Both the position numbers and the translations under genes were made by a program. The notes beneath the pieces were generated by a model. The model was not told where the DNA came from. It was given only the letters and a program-made list of their open reading frames with translations, and ran no database searches. From a virus, in IMG/VR virus record IMGVR_UViG_3300032296_001283, positions 1-39,829 of that record: DNA of 39,829 nt; one strand, 5' to 3'. Shown piece by piece: positions 1-8,829 of this stretch. Position 1 is the stretch's first letter. The number at the start of each line of letters is the position of its first letter.

Positions 1-278
1 CTCCTGCGTTGACCTCGTTCTACCAACAGCCTATGTACGCTGGTTCGTTTGGTGGTCAAGCCGCACAAAACGCGATGATGGGTCAGCAGCAAGCTGGACC
101 ACAGTACTTCAACCCAGAGTCACAAACTGGCATGGGATCGATCTATGGGGCGTACAACGCGCAGATGCAGTATGCTGCCGGGATGGCTCAAGCTAATGCG
201 GCAAGGAGTGCTGGCAAGATGGGTATGATGGGCGCAATTGGGGGAGGCATTCTTGCTGGAGCAGGAGCAGCGTTTTAA
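1..278 (+). CDS. Virion protein, C-terminal fragment (5' end outside window)
   Basis: The reading frame is open from position 3, so the true start lies upstream of the window. The visible 92 or so residues are rich in Gln, Met, Gly and Ala, with alternating QA/AQ stretches and a hydrophobic Gly/Ala tail (IGGGILAGAGAAF). Low-complexity helical proteins of this kind sit beside internal-core or ejection protein genes in podoviruses, and the following genes at 1318, 1952 and 3069 have the same flavour. The stop overlaps the next start by one base (TAATG). Function is inferred from context only. Confidence 0.6.
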   Translation, partial: PALTSFYQQPMYAGSFGGQAAQNAMMGQQQAGPQYFNPESQTGMGSIYGAYNAQMQYAAGMAQANAARSAGKMGMMGAIGGGILAGAGAAF

Positions 279-1120
279 TGAATACAACATCCACCACAGA
301 CATGATTTATAAGGCGCTCAAGAATGCCAAGCGCCCCGCTGTGCTTTGGAGTGGGGGCAAGGATTCCACTGTGCTTTTGGATCTGTGTCTAAAAGTTCGA
401 CCAGACATTGAAGTAATCCACTTCAAGCTGCCGTTCTTATCTCACAAGTACCAGCATCACCATGAGGTGCAGGAAGAGCTTAAGCTGACCGTCCACGACT
501 GGGTGCCGTCATCTATCGCACTTACGCACGGAAAAGATCGTATCGACGTTTGTGAGACATATTCACTTGGAACCGGACAGCTTAAAGTGATGCGCGGCAC
601 TGAAGCGATGGACTTAACCAAACCTTGGGTGTGCGGTAAGGAATGGCTCCATAGACCAAAGGCTCATGTTGTGAATGACTTTGACGTGTTGTTCTGCGGA
701 CACAAGAGCAGCGACGAAGACCCGTTGACTGGCTCAATCCCGCTCATGGTTGACATGAAGATCATCGGAAATGGCACCGAGATGTGGTTTCCGCTTCGTG
801 AATGGACTGACGCAGACATCTCGCTGTATATCACCGCAAACAACGTCAAGTACGACAAGAACAGGTATGACACCGACGTTGTGTCCAAGCCAGACAAGCA
901 TATGAACAGTGACTACGTTCACGCCTGTTTTCGGTGCATCGACCGCAGGGAATCCGCATTTGTGCATTGCCCAAAGTTACAGATCGACGTAGAGAACCTG
1001 CATGAGCATGTCCTTCACGAAGAGCCAAAGTTTGAATACTGCAACATGCGAACTGGACTGCCAAAAGTGCGGGGCGTGCTGCAACCACAAGGCCAGTTGG
1101 CCGATTCTGCGAAAGGATAG
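278..1120 (+). CDS. PAPS reductase-like PP-loop protein
   Basis: This 280-residue protein has the PP-loop SGGKDS at residues 25-30, which binds ATP-type nucleotides in the adenine nucleotide alpha-hydrolase fold, and FPLREWTDADI at 171-181, typical of the CysH/PAPS reductase C-terminal half. Cysteines at 216 and 220 (CFRC) could bind a metal or a sulfur intermediate. Family members reduce PAPS/APS, or activate substrates for sulfur transfer (DndC in DNA phosphorothioation, tRNA thiolation). Which reaction applies here is not visible. It starts one base inside the previous stop and lies among virion genes, with a long overlap with the YkgJ-like gene at 1002. It may be a metabolic cargo gene or act on nucleic acid sulfur chemistry. 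Confidence 0.85.
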   Translation: MNTTSTTDMIYKALKNAKRPAVLWSGGKDSTVLLDLCLKVRPDIEVIHFKLPFLSHKYQHHHEVQEELKLTVHDWVPSSIALTHGKDRIDVCETYSLGTGQLKVMRGTEAMDLTKPWVCGKEWLHRPKAHVVNDFDVLFCGHKSSDEDPLTGSIPLMVDMKIIGNGTEMWFPLREWTDADISLYITANNVKYDKNRYDTDVVSKPDKHMNSDYVHACFRCIDRRESAFVHCPKLQIDVENLHEHVLHEEPKFEYCNMRTGLPKVRGVLQPQGQLADSAKG

Positions 1121-1334
1121 ATCCGATGCAGTCAACATTCCGCCCGAGTTTATCCGAGATGACCTGCCACTGCTTAAGTGCGTTGGAACGCGCTGTGTGG
1201 CGTTGTCTGGGGTTGTGGGGCAGGAAGTTTCGTGTACAATCTATGAGCATAGGCCATTGGCCTGCAAGAAGTTTGAAAAGGGCAGTCCTCTCTGCCTAGA
1301 AGCTAGAACCAAATTTTATGGCAAAACCTCGTGA
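1002..1334 (+). CDS. YkgJ-type cysteine-cluster protein
   Basis: The 110-residue product carries CxxCGACC at residues 20-27 and a second cluster, CTIYEHRPLAC, at 78-88, the two halves of the YkgJ / UPF0153 putative zinc- or iron-sulfur-binding family. The first cluster is encoded inside the 3' end of the PAPS-reductase-like gene, so the ~119-nt overlap must be real if this protein is made. In-frame ATGs occur at 1002 and 1008. The family has no firmly assigned reaction. Pairing with a PP-loop sulfur enzyme suggests a shared pathway, but that is inference. The 3' end overlaps the next gene by 17 nt. Confidence 0.8.
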   Translation: MSMSFTKSQSLNTATCELDCQKCGACCNHKASWPILRKDRSDAVNIPPEFIRDDLPLLKCVGTRCVALSGVVGQEVSCTIYEHRPLACKKFEKGSPLCLEARTKFYGKTS

Positions 1335-1941
1335 ACTTTTTAATACGCCAGCCCCGCAGGCGATGAGCATGATGGGACAGGGAATCGCTGACGCTTACGC
1401 AAGAGCCGGGGAGATCGAGGGGAAGGGTATGATGGCAATGGGCCAAGGTATTGCACAGGGGATTACGAGTGCGGCATCGTCGATTGCTGGGTACTTGAAG
1501 GAAACCAAGCAGATGGAGTCTCAAAACAAGTCGTTTGAGAACCTTCTTAAGAACCCGGCAGGACGGCAGTTATTGGGGATGGATGAAGCCTCTGCGGAAC
1601 AGTTTCTTGCTGATGCAAAGAACCTTAACGCCAGAGACCAAAATCAACTGTTTAACTTTGCGCTGCCAAACATGATGCAGCAGAACTTTGTCATGCAGAA
1701 GATGAGCAAAGACTTTGGTTACGATGTTCAGAAGCTTGGGATATCTAATGAAAATGCCATGAATCTCCTTGGCTTACAGGCGTTGCTTGGAAATAAAACT
1801 TATCAACCTACATCTGGTGGGGCAGCTGTTCCAAATTATAGCGTAACTCCTACCAGCACGCAGCCAGCCTCCATCAACACGGATACTTTTCGGCCAAGGA
1901 AATTCACAATAAGCACTGGCTCAACTAGCTGGACGCCATAA
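1318..1941 (+). CDS. Putative internal virion / ejection protein
   Basis: This 207-residue protein has a Met/Gly/Ala-rich N-terminal half with alternating amphipathic segments (GQGIADAYA, GQGIAQGITSAASSIAGYL) and a Ser/Thr/Pro-rich C-terminal tail. I do not recognise a specific family. Its position before two larger, similarly biased proteins and the 1563-residue protein fits a podoviral internal-core set. Its C-terminus (FRPRKFTIST) resembles that of the next protein (RPRTKFTVLT), suggesting a shared terminal signal, perhaps for assembly or processing. The start has no Shine-Dalgarno sequence (preceded by AAATTTT). Confidence 0.6.
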   Translation: MAKPRELFNTPAPQAMSMMGQGIADAYARAGEIEGKGMMAMGQGIAQGITSAASSIAGYLKETKQMESQNKSFENLLKNPAGRQLLGMDEASAEQFLADAKNLNARDQNQLFNFALPNMMQQNFVMQKMSKDFGYDVQKLGISNENAMNLLGLQALLGNKTYQPTSGGAAVPNYSVTPTSTQPASINTDTFRPRKFTISTGSTSWTP

Positions 1942-1951
1942 GCGAGATAAT

Positions 1952-3067
1952 ATGCCATCTCAAATCCCTTTAAATAACCAATATATAAAGGCTGCTTTGG
2001 CGCAAAAGCAGCAGCAAGACGCTATTGCACAGCAACAGTTGGAGGCCTATAAGAGCAGACTTGCCCAAATAGATGCCGCCAGTGCTGGCGCATTATCAGA
2101 AATAGACGCTTATGCAAATAGCTTGCCTGAGCCTATTAGAATGGGGGCTGGAGTGCAATGGGAGCTTAACGCTGAAAGGAAGAGGGCACAGAAGCAGGCT
2201 GAAATTGCAAAACTAGAACTTGATCCAAGCGCCAAGGGGGTTCCCGAAAGTATTTCGATGTTGGGTAAAAAATATCCAGAGAGCGATCTTCAGCCATTTG
2301 AGTCTACGGACACTTACAAGCAAGCCTATCAAATGTTTTCTAAAATTAGCGATGATTACAGAATCGCTGATATTTTAAACGAGCAGCTTGGAACGCTTGG
2401 CAATATTTTAATACAAAGCAAGGAAGCCAAAGACAAAAATATTGAAAAAGCACTTTTACAAGATGCATCACAATATGCGCAGGCAAGCATTGCTCAAACT
2501 TTTGCAAATGCCTCTCAGCCAAACGCAATGCAGTTGAATGAATATCTTCGCGCAGCTCCGCAGCTTTTAACTCCACAGCAAACTGGCATTCTTGGTGGCG
2601 GTTGGAAAGCAATACTAGGCACTACTTTTGATAAATTTCGTACTAGCGAGCCAAATTCTGAAGAGCGCACCAACGCAGCTAATACTTTGGCAAAGGTGTT
2701 TTCCGCAGACCCAGAAAATTGGTATAAGATAGCACAGCTTGGAAATAAGGACTTAATTTCTAAAAAGTCCAACGACTTAAAAGATAAAGTCGTAAGCAAA
2801 GTTGGACCTTGGCACGCAGATGAGATGGGCGCTCGTAAGCCTGTCGTAAACGATCCGCTTGCTGAGTACATGGCAAAAAGCCAGAAGGCTCCCCAGCGAG
2901 AGTATGGCGCACCGCTTAACCAGTCTGGCGCACTCACCATCACCACAGGGGCAGGAACGTCGATTCCAGTTCAATCTGGCTCAATGCAGGCTGGTACTAT
3001 ATCCTCTGGAACTGTGATGCCAACATCACGCCCTCGCACCAAATTTACGGTTCTTACTCCTCAATAA
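1952..3067 (+). CDS. Putative internal virion / ejection protein
   Basis: The 371-residue product begins with a Gln/Ala-rich predicted coiled coil (residues ~10-50), continues with mostly helical charged sequence, and ends in a Ser/Thr/Gly-rich tail finishing RPRTKFTVLTPQ, like the tail of the preceding protein. No enzymatic motif is seen. It lies 10 nt after the previous stop and 1 nt before the next gene. The start context is AT-rich with no Shine-Dalgarno. The ejection or internal-core role is inferred from context. Confidence 0.6.
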   Translation: MPSQIPLNNQYIKAALAQKQQQDAIAQQQLEAYKSRLAQIDAASAGALSEIDAYANSLPEPIRMGAGVQWELNAERKRAQKQAEIAKLELDPSAKGVPESISMLGKKYPESDLQPFESTDTYKQAYQMFSKISDDYRIADILNEQLGTLGNILIQSKEAKDKNIEKALLQDASQYAQASIAQTFANASQPNAMQLNEYLRAAPQLLTPQQTGILGGGWKAILGTTFDKFRTSEPNSEERTNAANTLAKVFSADPENWYKIAQLGNKDLISKKSNDLKDKVVSKVGPWHADEMGARKPVVNDPLAEYMAKSQKAPQREYGAPLNQSGALTITTGAGTSIPVQSGSMQAGTISSGTVMPTSRPRTKFTVLTPQ

Positions 3068-3068
3068 C

Positions 3069-6000
3069 ATGCCTCAAGATCCCTCGCAGCCTCAAGTAGC
3101 CTCTGGATACTACCCTGCTGATGGGGGTTATTCTGCGCCAGAACAGTACGCATCCATATCTTCTGAAAAGATAATTCCTGCTGGATCTATAATCGAGCTT
3201 CCATATCACAGGAAGGACGGAAAGCCAATCCAGCTCAGGCTGGACGAGGATGTGCGCGAGAGTGATCTTCAGGCTGACATTGACGCTCAGTTTCCAAAGA
3301 CGGCCCAGAACATTGCGCTGGAAATGCTGGAGTCACCGGAGAAAGTCAGCAAGGAAGACTTTGATTTTGCTCTTCAGCAATCCGAGGCAATGCAGGGCGC
3401 TAGGGGGTTGCGTGAAAAGGGGGATCAAAAGACGCTCTCAAGGCTGGCGGATGTCCTGCCTCATGCCCTTAGTTCTCTTTATGAAGGGGCGCTGGCACTT
3501 GGACAGTCCGGCGTGATGGCAATTAACACCGAGTTAACCACTCGTCAGCAACTTAACGCTCTTGGCTCGATAGTTGAAGGTGGGATTCGCGGGACAAAGC
3601 AGCTTGCGGATATTGGAAGGATGGGATTCAACCTTGCCACTCTTGATAAATATGACGCATACGCCGCATTGAAAGACATGCAGGCTCAGGAGGAGATCTA
3701 CAAACAAGGTGGAGGCACGATCCCGTTAGACCCTTGGGCCGCTGAACAGGCAAACAAGATCAAGAACGTACTGGATGTTACGGTGTTGATGCCGGGAATT
3801 GGCAGCTTGCTTGGAAATCTTGGGAAAGAAGTTGCAGTTCAAACCATCAAAGATGTAGCAAAACAAACCAGCGTTGGAGTTGGCCGTAAGGCTGCTGCAT
3901 TTGCGGCAAGTGGAATTGGCAGCACTGGCAGGGAGATCCTCGACGCCGCTTCAAAGAAGTTTGGCGAGTCAGCAGGAAAGATAGCATTAGCTGGCGGGGT
4001 GTCGGCTGGCGTACAAGATGATGGTGGCGTGCTTACTGGCCTTGGGACTGCCCTTGCCTTGTATGGGGCACCAACTGCACTCAAGTATAGCATGTCCACT
4101 TTAAAGTGGGCAGGCAAGATTGCTGGCGCGGATGCAGCAAGTGAAGTTATTGCACAGGGGCTAAAAGACGCAACAGAAAAAGGAGTAAGCGAACCCGTGC
4201 TTAGGGCGGTTGCAAAGGCGCTGCCGGGCGATAGTGCAATGCGAGCCTTTGGTCAAATCGCAGATTCAAGCATTAACGGTGGATTGATTGGCGCGACTAT
4301 CGCTGGTGTACAAGCTGCCGCTGACCCATTTAACACTGGCGGAGACATTCTTGAACAGGCGTTTATTGGTGGCGTTGCTGGCACAGCAGTAGGGGCGGCG
4401 ATTGGTCCGATTCCAGCCATAGCTGAATACAGCGCAGCAGGACGCAACCGTGCGTTTGTGCGCGAGATGGCAAAAGACATTGCTGGTCGCCCCGAGAACC
4501 GCAGTTTTGTTGTGGACGGACAGGAGATCCCGGTTGCTGACATTCAGAACAGGATCAAGTTGCTTAATAACGAAGAGATGTCCACAACGGACAAGGCTCG
4601 TATCTTTGCCATCCTTAAAAGTGCCGAATACTCAGGCAACGACGTTGGGTTCATTGACAACAATACTGTTCTCCCCGAGTCGCTTGGCGGCAAAGGTGAG
4701 TTCATGGGCAAGGGAGTGCGGGTCACCCCGGGGTATGACGGCAAACGCTCCACTGTTCTTGTTAACGTGGATCAAATTACGCCTGCCAGTGCCATTGAAG
4801 AGGTGGCTCATACTTTTATTAGTCGCGAAGCTGCCAAGAAATTTGTTTCTGACTTGGTTGTTGACCGTGGAGGCGTGTCTGCTGCACTTGAGCCGCTCAT
4901 TGAACTTGGGCAACGCTACTACGATCTTCAATTGCAGAGCAACCCGCAGGCCGCTGCCAAGTTTGGCAGAGATCTTGCAATGGCTAAAGATGCCAATCTC
5001 CCGCCAGAGGTTCGCCAGCAAGCGGCAATTACACTCGCTGAGGAATGGGCGGCAAACGGTATTGGCGAGTATCTTAAGAATGAAGATCCAACCGTGCTTC
5101 AAGTTGGAAGAGGCAATCAGAATTTTATTGGCGACATTATTCGCAAAGGATTGTTTGAGATCAACTCAGGCCTAAATCTTAAGCCTACCGCTCCGACTTA
5201 CGATCCGATCACAGGCTTCTACTACAAAGATGGCAAGCTGATTGATGACCCTGTACTTGCGGACATCAGCAAGAAGATGAAGAATGCCATTTTGTTCTTC
5301 GACAAGAACGAAGGGGCTTATTTCCCGTCAGATAGAGCCGCAGGCAAGCCCAGAGCTAAAGCCCCAACAAAGTCTCCAGCAGAACAAGCCGGAGTGCAGA
5401 TCAATGACAAGCTCATCGATGGCACGTTAATTACTGGCACTCGGCCAATGGCTCGCTACGAGGATACCCATGCGGTGGATCAAAAGAGCGGAGCAAAGGC
5501 CGGAGCAGAGACAACCAAGACTGGAGTAAAGCCAAGAGGAAAAGAAAAGACTGAGCTTGGGAAAGATGACTATCACAACATTGTCTTCCAGCAGTTTGCC
5601 AAGATCACAGGCGAGCAGGCACTTGACCCGGAGGCAAATGCAATAGGTCTTTACTTTGGGAACACATCAAAAGTACCTGCTGGCACCCCGATTGTTTACA
5701 CAAGATCTTTAGACAACGCGCAGCTGGAAGGGTTGTTTAACATCCAAACGCATCAAGGAAAGCCTTTGATTGCGCCAGAAAACCGCGATGCCGTTGCTCG
5801 CTTCAATCAAGCCGCAAAAGACGGAAGCATCATTGTCGTGGATTACGACATGAACATTGGCAAAGAGACGGCAGGTAGAAAGTACGCAGTAAGCGGACAG
5901 CAAGTTCTCTTGCCTCTTGGCATACAGCAAACACAGACCGGAGGGCCGATTGCTGGCGTTTACAATCTTTCTTTGCTTAACGACATCATTAACTATCAGC

Positions 6001-7760
6001 GGCTTCTGCCGGGGATGGAAAAGGTTGACGGTGCATTGGCTCAGTTTGGAATCAACACACTTGCTGACGTTGTCCCGCTCGTAAGGACTCACATTGAGAA
6101 CTACTCAAGTGCAGGGGCGCTGCCCGGCGTGGATGCACTCATGGCGGCATATCCAAACGTAAGCAAGGAAAGCGCAACGATCCTTCGGGATCTTATGCAC
6201 TTGTCCTCCAATATTCAGCCAAGGAAGTCTGCTCCTGATGTGCGGAAGAATGAGCCATTTATTGGATCTCTAACAGAACTGCCAAGGCGCAAGGTTGAAG
6301 CGTACAGCGTGCAGGGTGAGCGCAGCGAGACTGTGATGGCACGCGAAAGAAGCGTGAGCAACGACATCCGTTTGGATGCCATTCGCAACACGCAGCTTTA
6401 CGCTGGGCCAGATGGGTTGCCTGTTAAAGTTAACGTCAACCTTGAGCAGTATGTTCCAAAGCAGCGTTCAAACTTTAGCCCATCAAGATCCATCCCAGAG
6501 ACTCTTGGAGACAAACAGGTCATCACTGACCCCGAAACTGGGCGCAGGGCTTTCATCCAGCCTAATGGCAGAACGAAAGTGTACGGGAATGATGGCGCAC
6601 TCATGGGCGTCTATGAGGATTTTACCGAGGCACAGACCAAGCTGAATCAAGCTGACATGCGCTTCTCCCCGAGAAGTCCTGCTGCAATCGCTCGTCGAGC
6701 CGAAGAGGCAAAGGCCATGCGTGCAAGGATGGAGGAAGAGGCTCCTGTGAGGATCATGACCGAATGGCTTTCCGCCGCTGGTCAAGCCAAGCAAAAAGAA
6801 ACTCCATCAGAACGAGCAGAGCCGCAACGCGCAAAGGGCAAGGTGCGTCCTTCGATTGTCGAGCAGGCAAAGGTGCAGGCTCAAAGTGAGTTGCTGAGAC
6901 GGGCAGAATCCACGGCAGGGTACGCCCAGCTTTCCAAGGGACAAAAGGCTCAGTTCCTTAAAGACGCAGCTGAGGCAAGAAATGGCATTGCTCAAAAGGC
7001 ACTTGAAAGAATCGCTGCACAGCAACAGGCAAAGCGAGAAGCCTTCCAGCAGGAGGTTGAAGCATTCAAGACAAACACCAAGGCCTACCTTGCAAAGAAA
7101 GATGTCCCGTTCTTGGATATCGAAGAGACAAGGCAGGTGCTGCGCAAGAAGCCAAGCAAGCGAATTGAGGCAACTCCTACACAGCTTGAGGCTATCGCAA
7201 GACTTGAAGTTGCGCCTGAGTTTGTTCGTCGCGATCTTGGCCCCACGCCAAAACCAACAAAACCCGGAACGTATAGTAGCTTTGAGGCACTTAGCAGTGT
7301 TGGGCTTCCAAAGGAAGATGTGCCAATCAAACAAACAATATCACCTCGCGTAGTCAACTTGCTTGGAACAGCCCCAACAAAGTCTATGGCGCGAATACTC
7401 TCAGGGCTTGCCCAAAGAGCCGGGGAGATGCCAAAGCGCAAACAGCCGCCCATAGGGGCAAGAAAGTTCATGGCGCAAATTCTTGATGAGCTTGCAAAGA
7501 AAGCCGCAGACATGCCAAAGCGCGAGCCTGTAAGGATAGAGCCAACGGCAATTCCTGAGCCGCAGGTTGAGATTGTCACGCCAATTGACGAACCACGTTT
7601 GCCGTCCAACATGATTGTGACTCGCACTCCAAAGGGCAACTTCCAGCTATATGTGATTACATCTGCTGGCAAGATCTCCTCGGAAGGTCTATACAAGAAC
7701 TACCGCGAAACCCTGCAACGCGCACAAACTAAACACCAAAGACGTTATGCCACTCGTTAA
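3069..7760 (+). CDS. Very large putative ejection protein (1563 aa)
   Basis: This is the longest gene in the window. Residues ~130-450 contain several long Ala/Gly-rich hydrophobic stretches that could insert in membranes, as in ejected channel proteins. Residues ~570-590 read ASAIEEVAHTF, resembling a zincin helix, but the first His of HExxH is Glu, so activity is doubtful. The C-terminal third is highly charged, Lys/Glu/Ala/Gln-rich and probably coiled coil, ending in a short ordered domain. Size and position match the largest ejection protein of podoviruses (T7 gp16 is 1318 residues), though I see no direct similarity or lytic transglycosylase motif. A polyvalent injected protein is another possibility. 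Confidence 0.65.
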   Translation: MPQDPSQPQVASGYYPADGGYSAPEQYASISSEKIIPAGSIIELPYHRKDGKPIQLRLDEDVRESDLQADIDAQFPKTAQNIALEMLESPEKVSKEDFDFALQQSEAMQGARGLREKGDQKTLSRLADVLPHALSSLYEGALALGQSGVMAINTELTTRQQLNALGSIVEGGIRGTKQLADIGRMGFNLATLDKYDAYAALKDMQAQEEIYKQGGGTIPLDPWAAEQANKIKNVLDVTVLMPGIGSLLGNLGKEVAVQTIKDVAKQTSVGVGRKAAAFAASGIGSTGREILDAASKKFGESAGKIALAGGVSAGVQDDGGVLTGLGTALALYGAPTALKYSMSTLKWAGKIAGADAASEVIAQGLKDATEKGVSEPVLRAVAKALPGDSAMRAFGQIADSSINGGLIGATIAGVQAAADPFNTGGDILEQAFIGGVAGTAVGAAIGPIPAIAEYSAAGRNRAFVREMAKDIAGRPENRSFVVDGQEIPVADIQNRIKLLNNEEMSTTDKARIFAILKSAEYSGNDVGFIDNNTVLPESLGGKGEFMGKGVRVTPGYDGKRSTVLVNVDQITPASAIEEVAHTFISREAAKKFVSDLVVDRGGVSAALEPLIELGQRYYDLQLQSNPQAAAKFGRDLAMAKDANLPPEVRQQAAITLAEEWAANGIGEYLKNEDPTVLQVGRGNQNFIGDIIRKGLFEINSGLNLKPTAPTYDPITGFYYKDGKLIDDPVLADISKKMKNAILFFDKNEGAYFPSDRAAGKPRAKAPTKSPAEQAGVQINDKLIDGTLITGTRPMARYEDTHAVDQKSGAKAGAETTKTGVKPRGKEKTELGKDDYHNIVFQQFAKITGEQALDPEANAIGLYFGNTSKVPAGTPIVYTRSLDNAQLEGLFNIQTHQGKPLIAPENRDAVARFNQAAKDGSIIVVDYDMNIGKETAGRKYAVSGQQVLLPLGIQQTQTGGPIAGVYNLSLLNDIINYQRLLPGMEKVDGALAQFGINTLADVVPLVRTHIENYSSAGALPGVDALMAAYPNVSKESATILRDLMHLSSNIQPRKSAPDVRKNEPFIGSLTELPRRKVEAYSVQGERSETVMARERSVSNDIRLDAIRNTQLYAGPDGLPVKVNVNLEQYVPKQRSNFSPSRSIPETLGDKQVITDPETGRRAFIQPNGRTKVYGNDGALMGVYEDFTEAQTKLNQADMRFSPRSPAAIARRAEEAKAMRARMEEEAPVRIMTEWLSAAGQAKQKETPSERAEPQRAKGKVRPSIVEQAKVQAQSELLRRAESTAGYAQLSKGQKAQFLKDAAEARNGIAQKALERIAAQQQAKREAFQQEVEAFKTNTKAYLAKKDVPFLDIEETRQVLRKKPSKRIEATPTQLEAIARLEVAPEFVRRDLGPTPKPTKPGTYSSFEALSSVGLPKEDVPIKQTISPRVVNLLGTAPTKSMARILSGLAQRAGEMPKRKQPPIGARKFMAQILDELAKKAADMPKREPVRIEPTAIPEPQVEIVTPIDEPRLPSNMIVTRTPKGNFQLYVITSAGKISSEGLYKNYRETLQRAQTKHQRRYATR

Positions 7761-7908
7761 GTCCCCATCAGACAAAGCATTCACAGAGAACCTTAGACGC
7801 GAACTGGGGGCTGACAAGCCAACCAAGCAAGCCTTGGCCATTGCCTACAAGGTTCAGAAGGATGCTGCTCGCAAGCAGTCTTCCAGTAAGCCTGCAAAGC
7901 GCAGGTAA
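7747..7908 (+). CDS. Small basic conserved phage protein (53 aa)
   Basis: This short gene starts 14 nt before the previous stop in another frame. The product begins MPLVKSPSDKAFTENLRREL and continues with KQALAIAYKVQ and a Lys/Arg-rich tail (SSSKPAKRR). The pattern of VKSPS near the start followed by KPxKQAxAIAY is recurrent in small phage and bacterial proteins of unknown function, which supports real coding despite the length. High basicity suggests nucleic-acid or capsid contact. It closes the virion block: A-rich sequence and hairpins follow. Confidence 0.75.
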   Translation: MPLVKSPSDKAFTENLRRELGADKPTKQALAIAYKVQKDAARKQSSSKPAKRR

Positions 7909-7935
7909 CGAAAAAAAAGAAAGAAAAAGAAGTTG

Positions 7936-7954
7936 CACACCCATTCGGAGTGTG
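7936..7954 (+). terminator. Hairpin after the virion block, possible terminator
   Basis: CACACCC pairs with GG-A-GTGTG across an ATTC loop (one bulged A), followed by TAGCTTTT. An A-rich run (7909-7932) precedes it, so the element could terminate in either direction. A second hairpin, CCTTC/GAAGG, lies at about 7970-7984 just before the leader of the SSB-like gene. This probably separates the virion transcript from the replication genes. Confidence 0.45.
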
Positions 7955-8006
7955 TAGCTTTTGGCCATGCCTTCATGGTGAAGGTACAATAACAAAACAA
8001 AGTACA

Positions 8007-8642
8007 ATGACACAAATCAAAGATCTGGAACACCTTGCCCCTAACACTGCAATCGCAGAAATGGTTTTGGGCGTGAAAGCGGTTTATCCGCCAAAGTCCC
8101 CGAAAGCGCCATACAACCTGATGGTGTTTGACTCCACTGGAGAAACCCGTTTGGCAATTTGGAGTGACGTTGATCTCTCCGAGTACCGCAACCAGCGCAT
8201 TACTGTTCGTTCCGTTGCGAAAAGAAACGGCCTTGACGGGTTGCATGTAACGTACAACGAGCGCAACTCAAAGTACGAGCTTAAGCTCAGTAAGTCCGGG
8301 CAAATCTTCAATGACGCCGAACTAGAGGCAGGAGCTGGAGGCCCAAGGCCGCACGCGCCAGTCACAAGCAAGAGTCCGATCGCTGTTGCAAGTCCGTCTA
8401 TTGCGCCAAAAGCATTCATCTTCCAGAATGCCCAGTTGATGGTCGAAGCCATCAATGCCGCACAATGGGTTGCCAAGCAAGTTGAGGCCATCAGCCCTGA
8501 ACATCTTCAGGCTATTGCATCCTCGCTGTATATCAGCGCAGAACGCGCAGGTATGGCAAAGCAATTTCCTACTTCTGAGAAGAAGGAGGTAAAGCCTGCT
8601 GCTCCAGTCAAGAAAGATGATGACGACGATCTCGGCTGGTAA
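8007..8642 (+). CDS. Putative single-stranded DNA-binding protein
   Basis: The 211-residue product has a beta-rich N-terminal ~100 residues compatible with an OB fold (YNLMVFDSTGETRLAIWSDV and RNQRITVRSV are strand-like). A Pro/Ala/Ser linker and a helical segment follow, then an acidic C-terminus, DDDDDLGW. An acidic tail ending in an aromatic residue is the hallmark by which SSB proteins recruit partners. I chose the ATG at 8007, preceded by a G-poor leader (AACAAAACAAAGTACA) without Shine-Dalgarno; upstream in-frame codons read through the hairpin region. It heads the replication block. Confidence 0.6.
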   Translation: MTQIKDLEHLAPNTAIAEMVLGVKAVYPPKSPKAPYNLMVFDSTGETRLAIWSDVDLSEYRNQRITVRSVAKRNGLDGLHVTYNERNSKYELKLSKSGQIFNDAELEAGAGGPRPHAPVTSKSPIAVASPSIAPKAFIFQNAQLMVEAINAAQWVAKQVEAISPEHLQAIASSLYISAERAGMAKQFPTSEKKEVKPAAPVKKDDDDDLGW

Positions 8643-8643
8643 T

Positions 8644-8829
8644 ATGGAAACATTAATTGGAACCTCAGAAGTTGCCCTTATCTTGGGCATTCCCACTCAA
8701 AGTGTACTTCGTTTAGTCCGCGCAAAGAAACTGCCGCATATCCGATACAACGCTCGGTGTTTGCGGTACAGACCGGACGACATTCGCAAGTACAAAGAGA
8801 ACGCAACCGTCAAGGTAAATGCCGATTAA
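8644..8829 (+). CDS. Small helix-turn-helix protein, excisionase/MerR-like fold
   Basis: The 61-residue product METLIGTSEVALILG... has the HTH_17 layout: a helix (SEVALILGIP), a recognition helix (TQSVLRLVRAKKLP), then a wing (HIRYNARCLRYRPDDIRKY). Such proteins bind DNA as excisionases or small repressors. No integrase is seen, so a transcriptional or replication-control role is likelier than excision. The ATG at 8644 follows the previous stop by one base and the 3' end overlaps the nuclease gene by 11 nt. Confidence 0.75.
   Translation: METLIGTSEVALILGIPTQSVLRLVRAKKLPHIRYNARCLRYRPDDIRKYKENATVKVNAD

Noticed and set aside
8644-8829. Excisionase-like protein as evidence of a temperate phage
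   Set aside because: No integrase, attachment site or repressor/Cro pair was seen; HTH_17 proteins also serve other roles.
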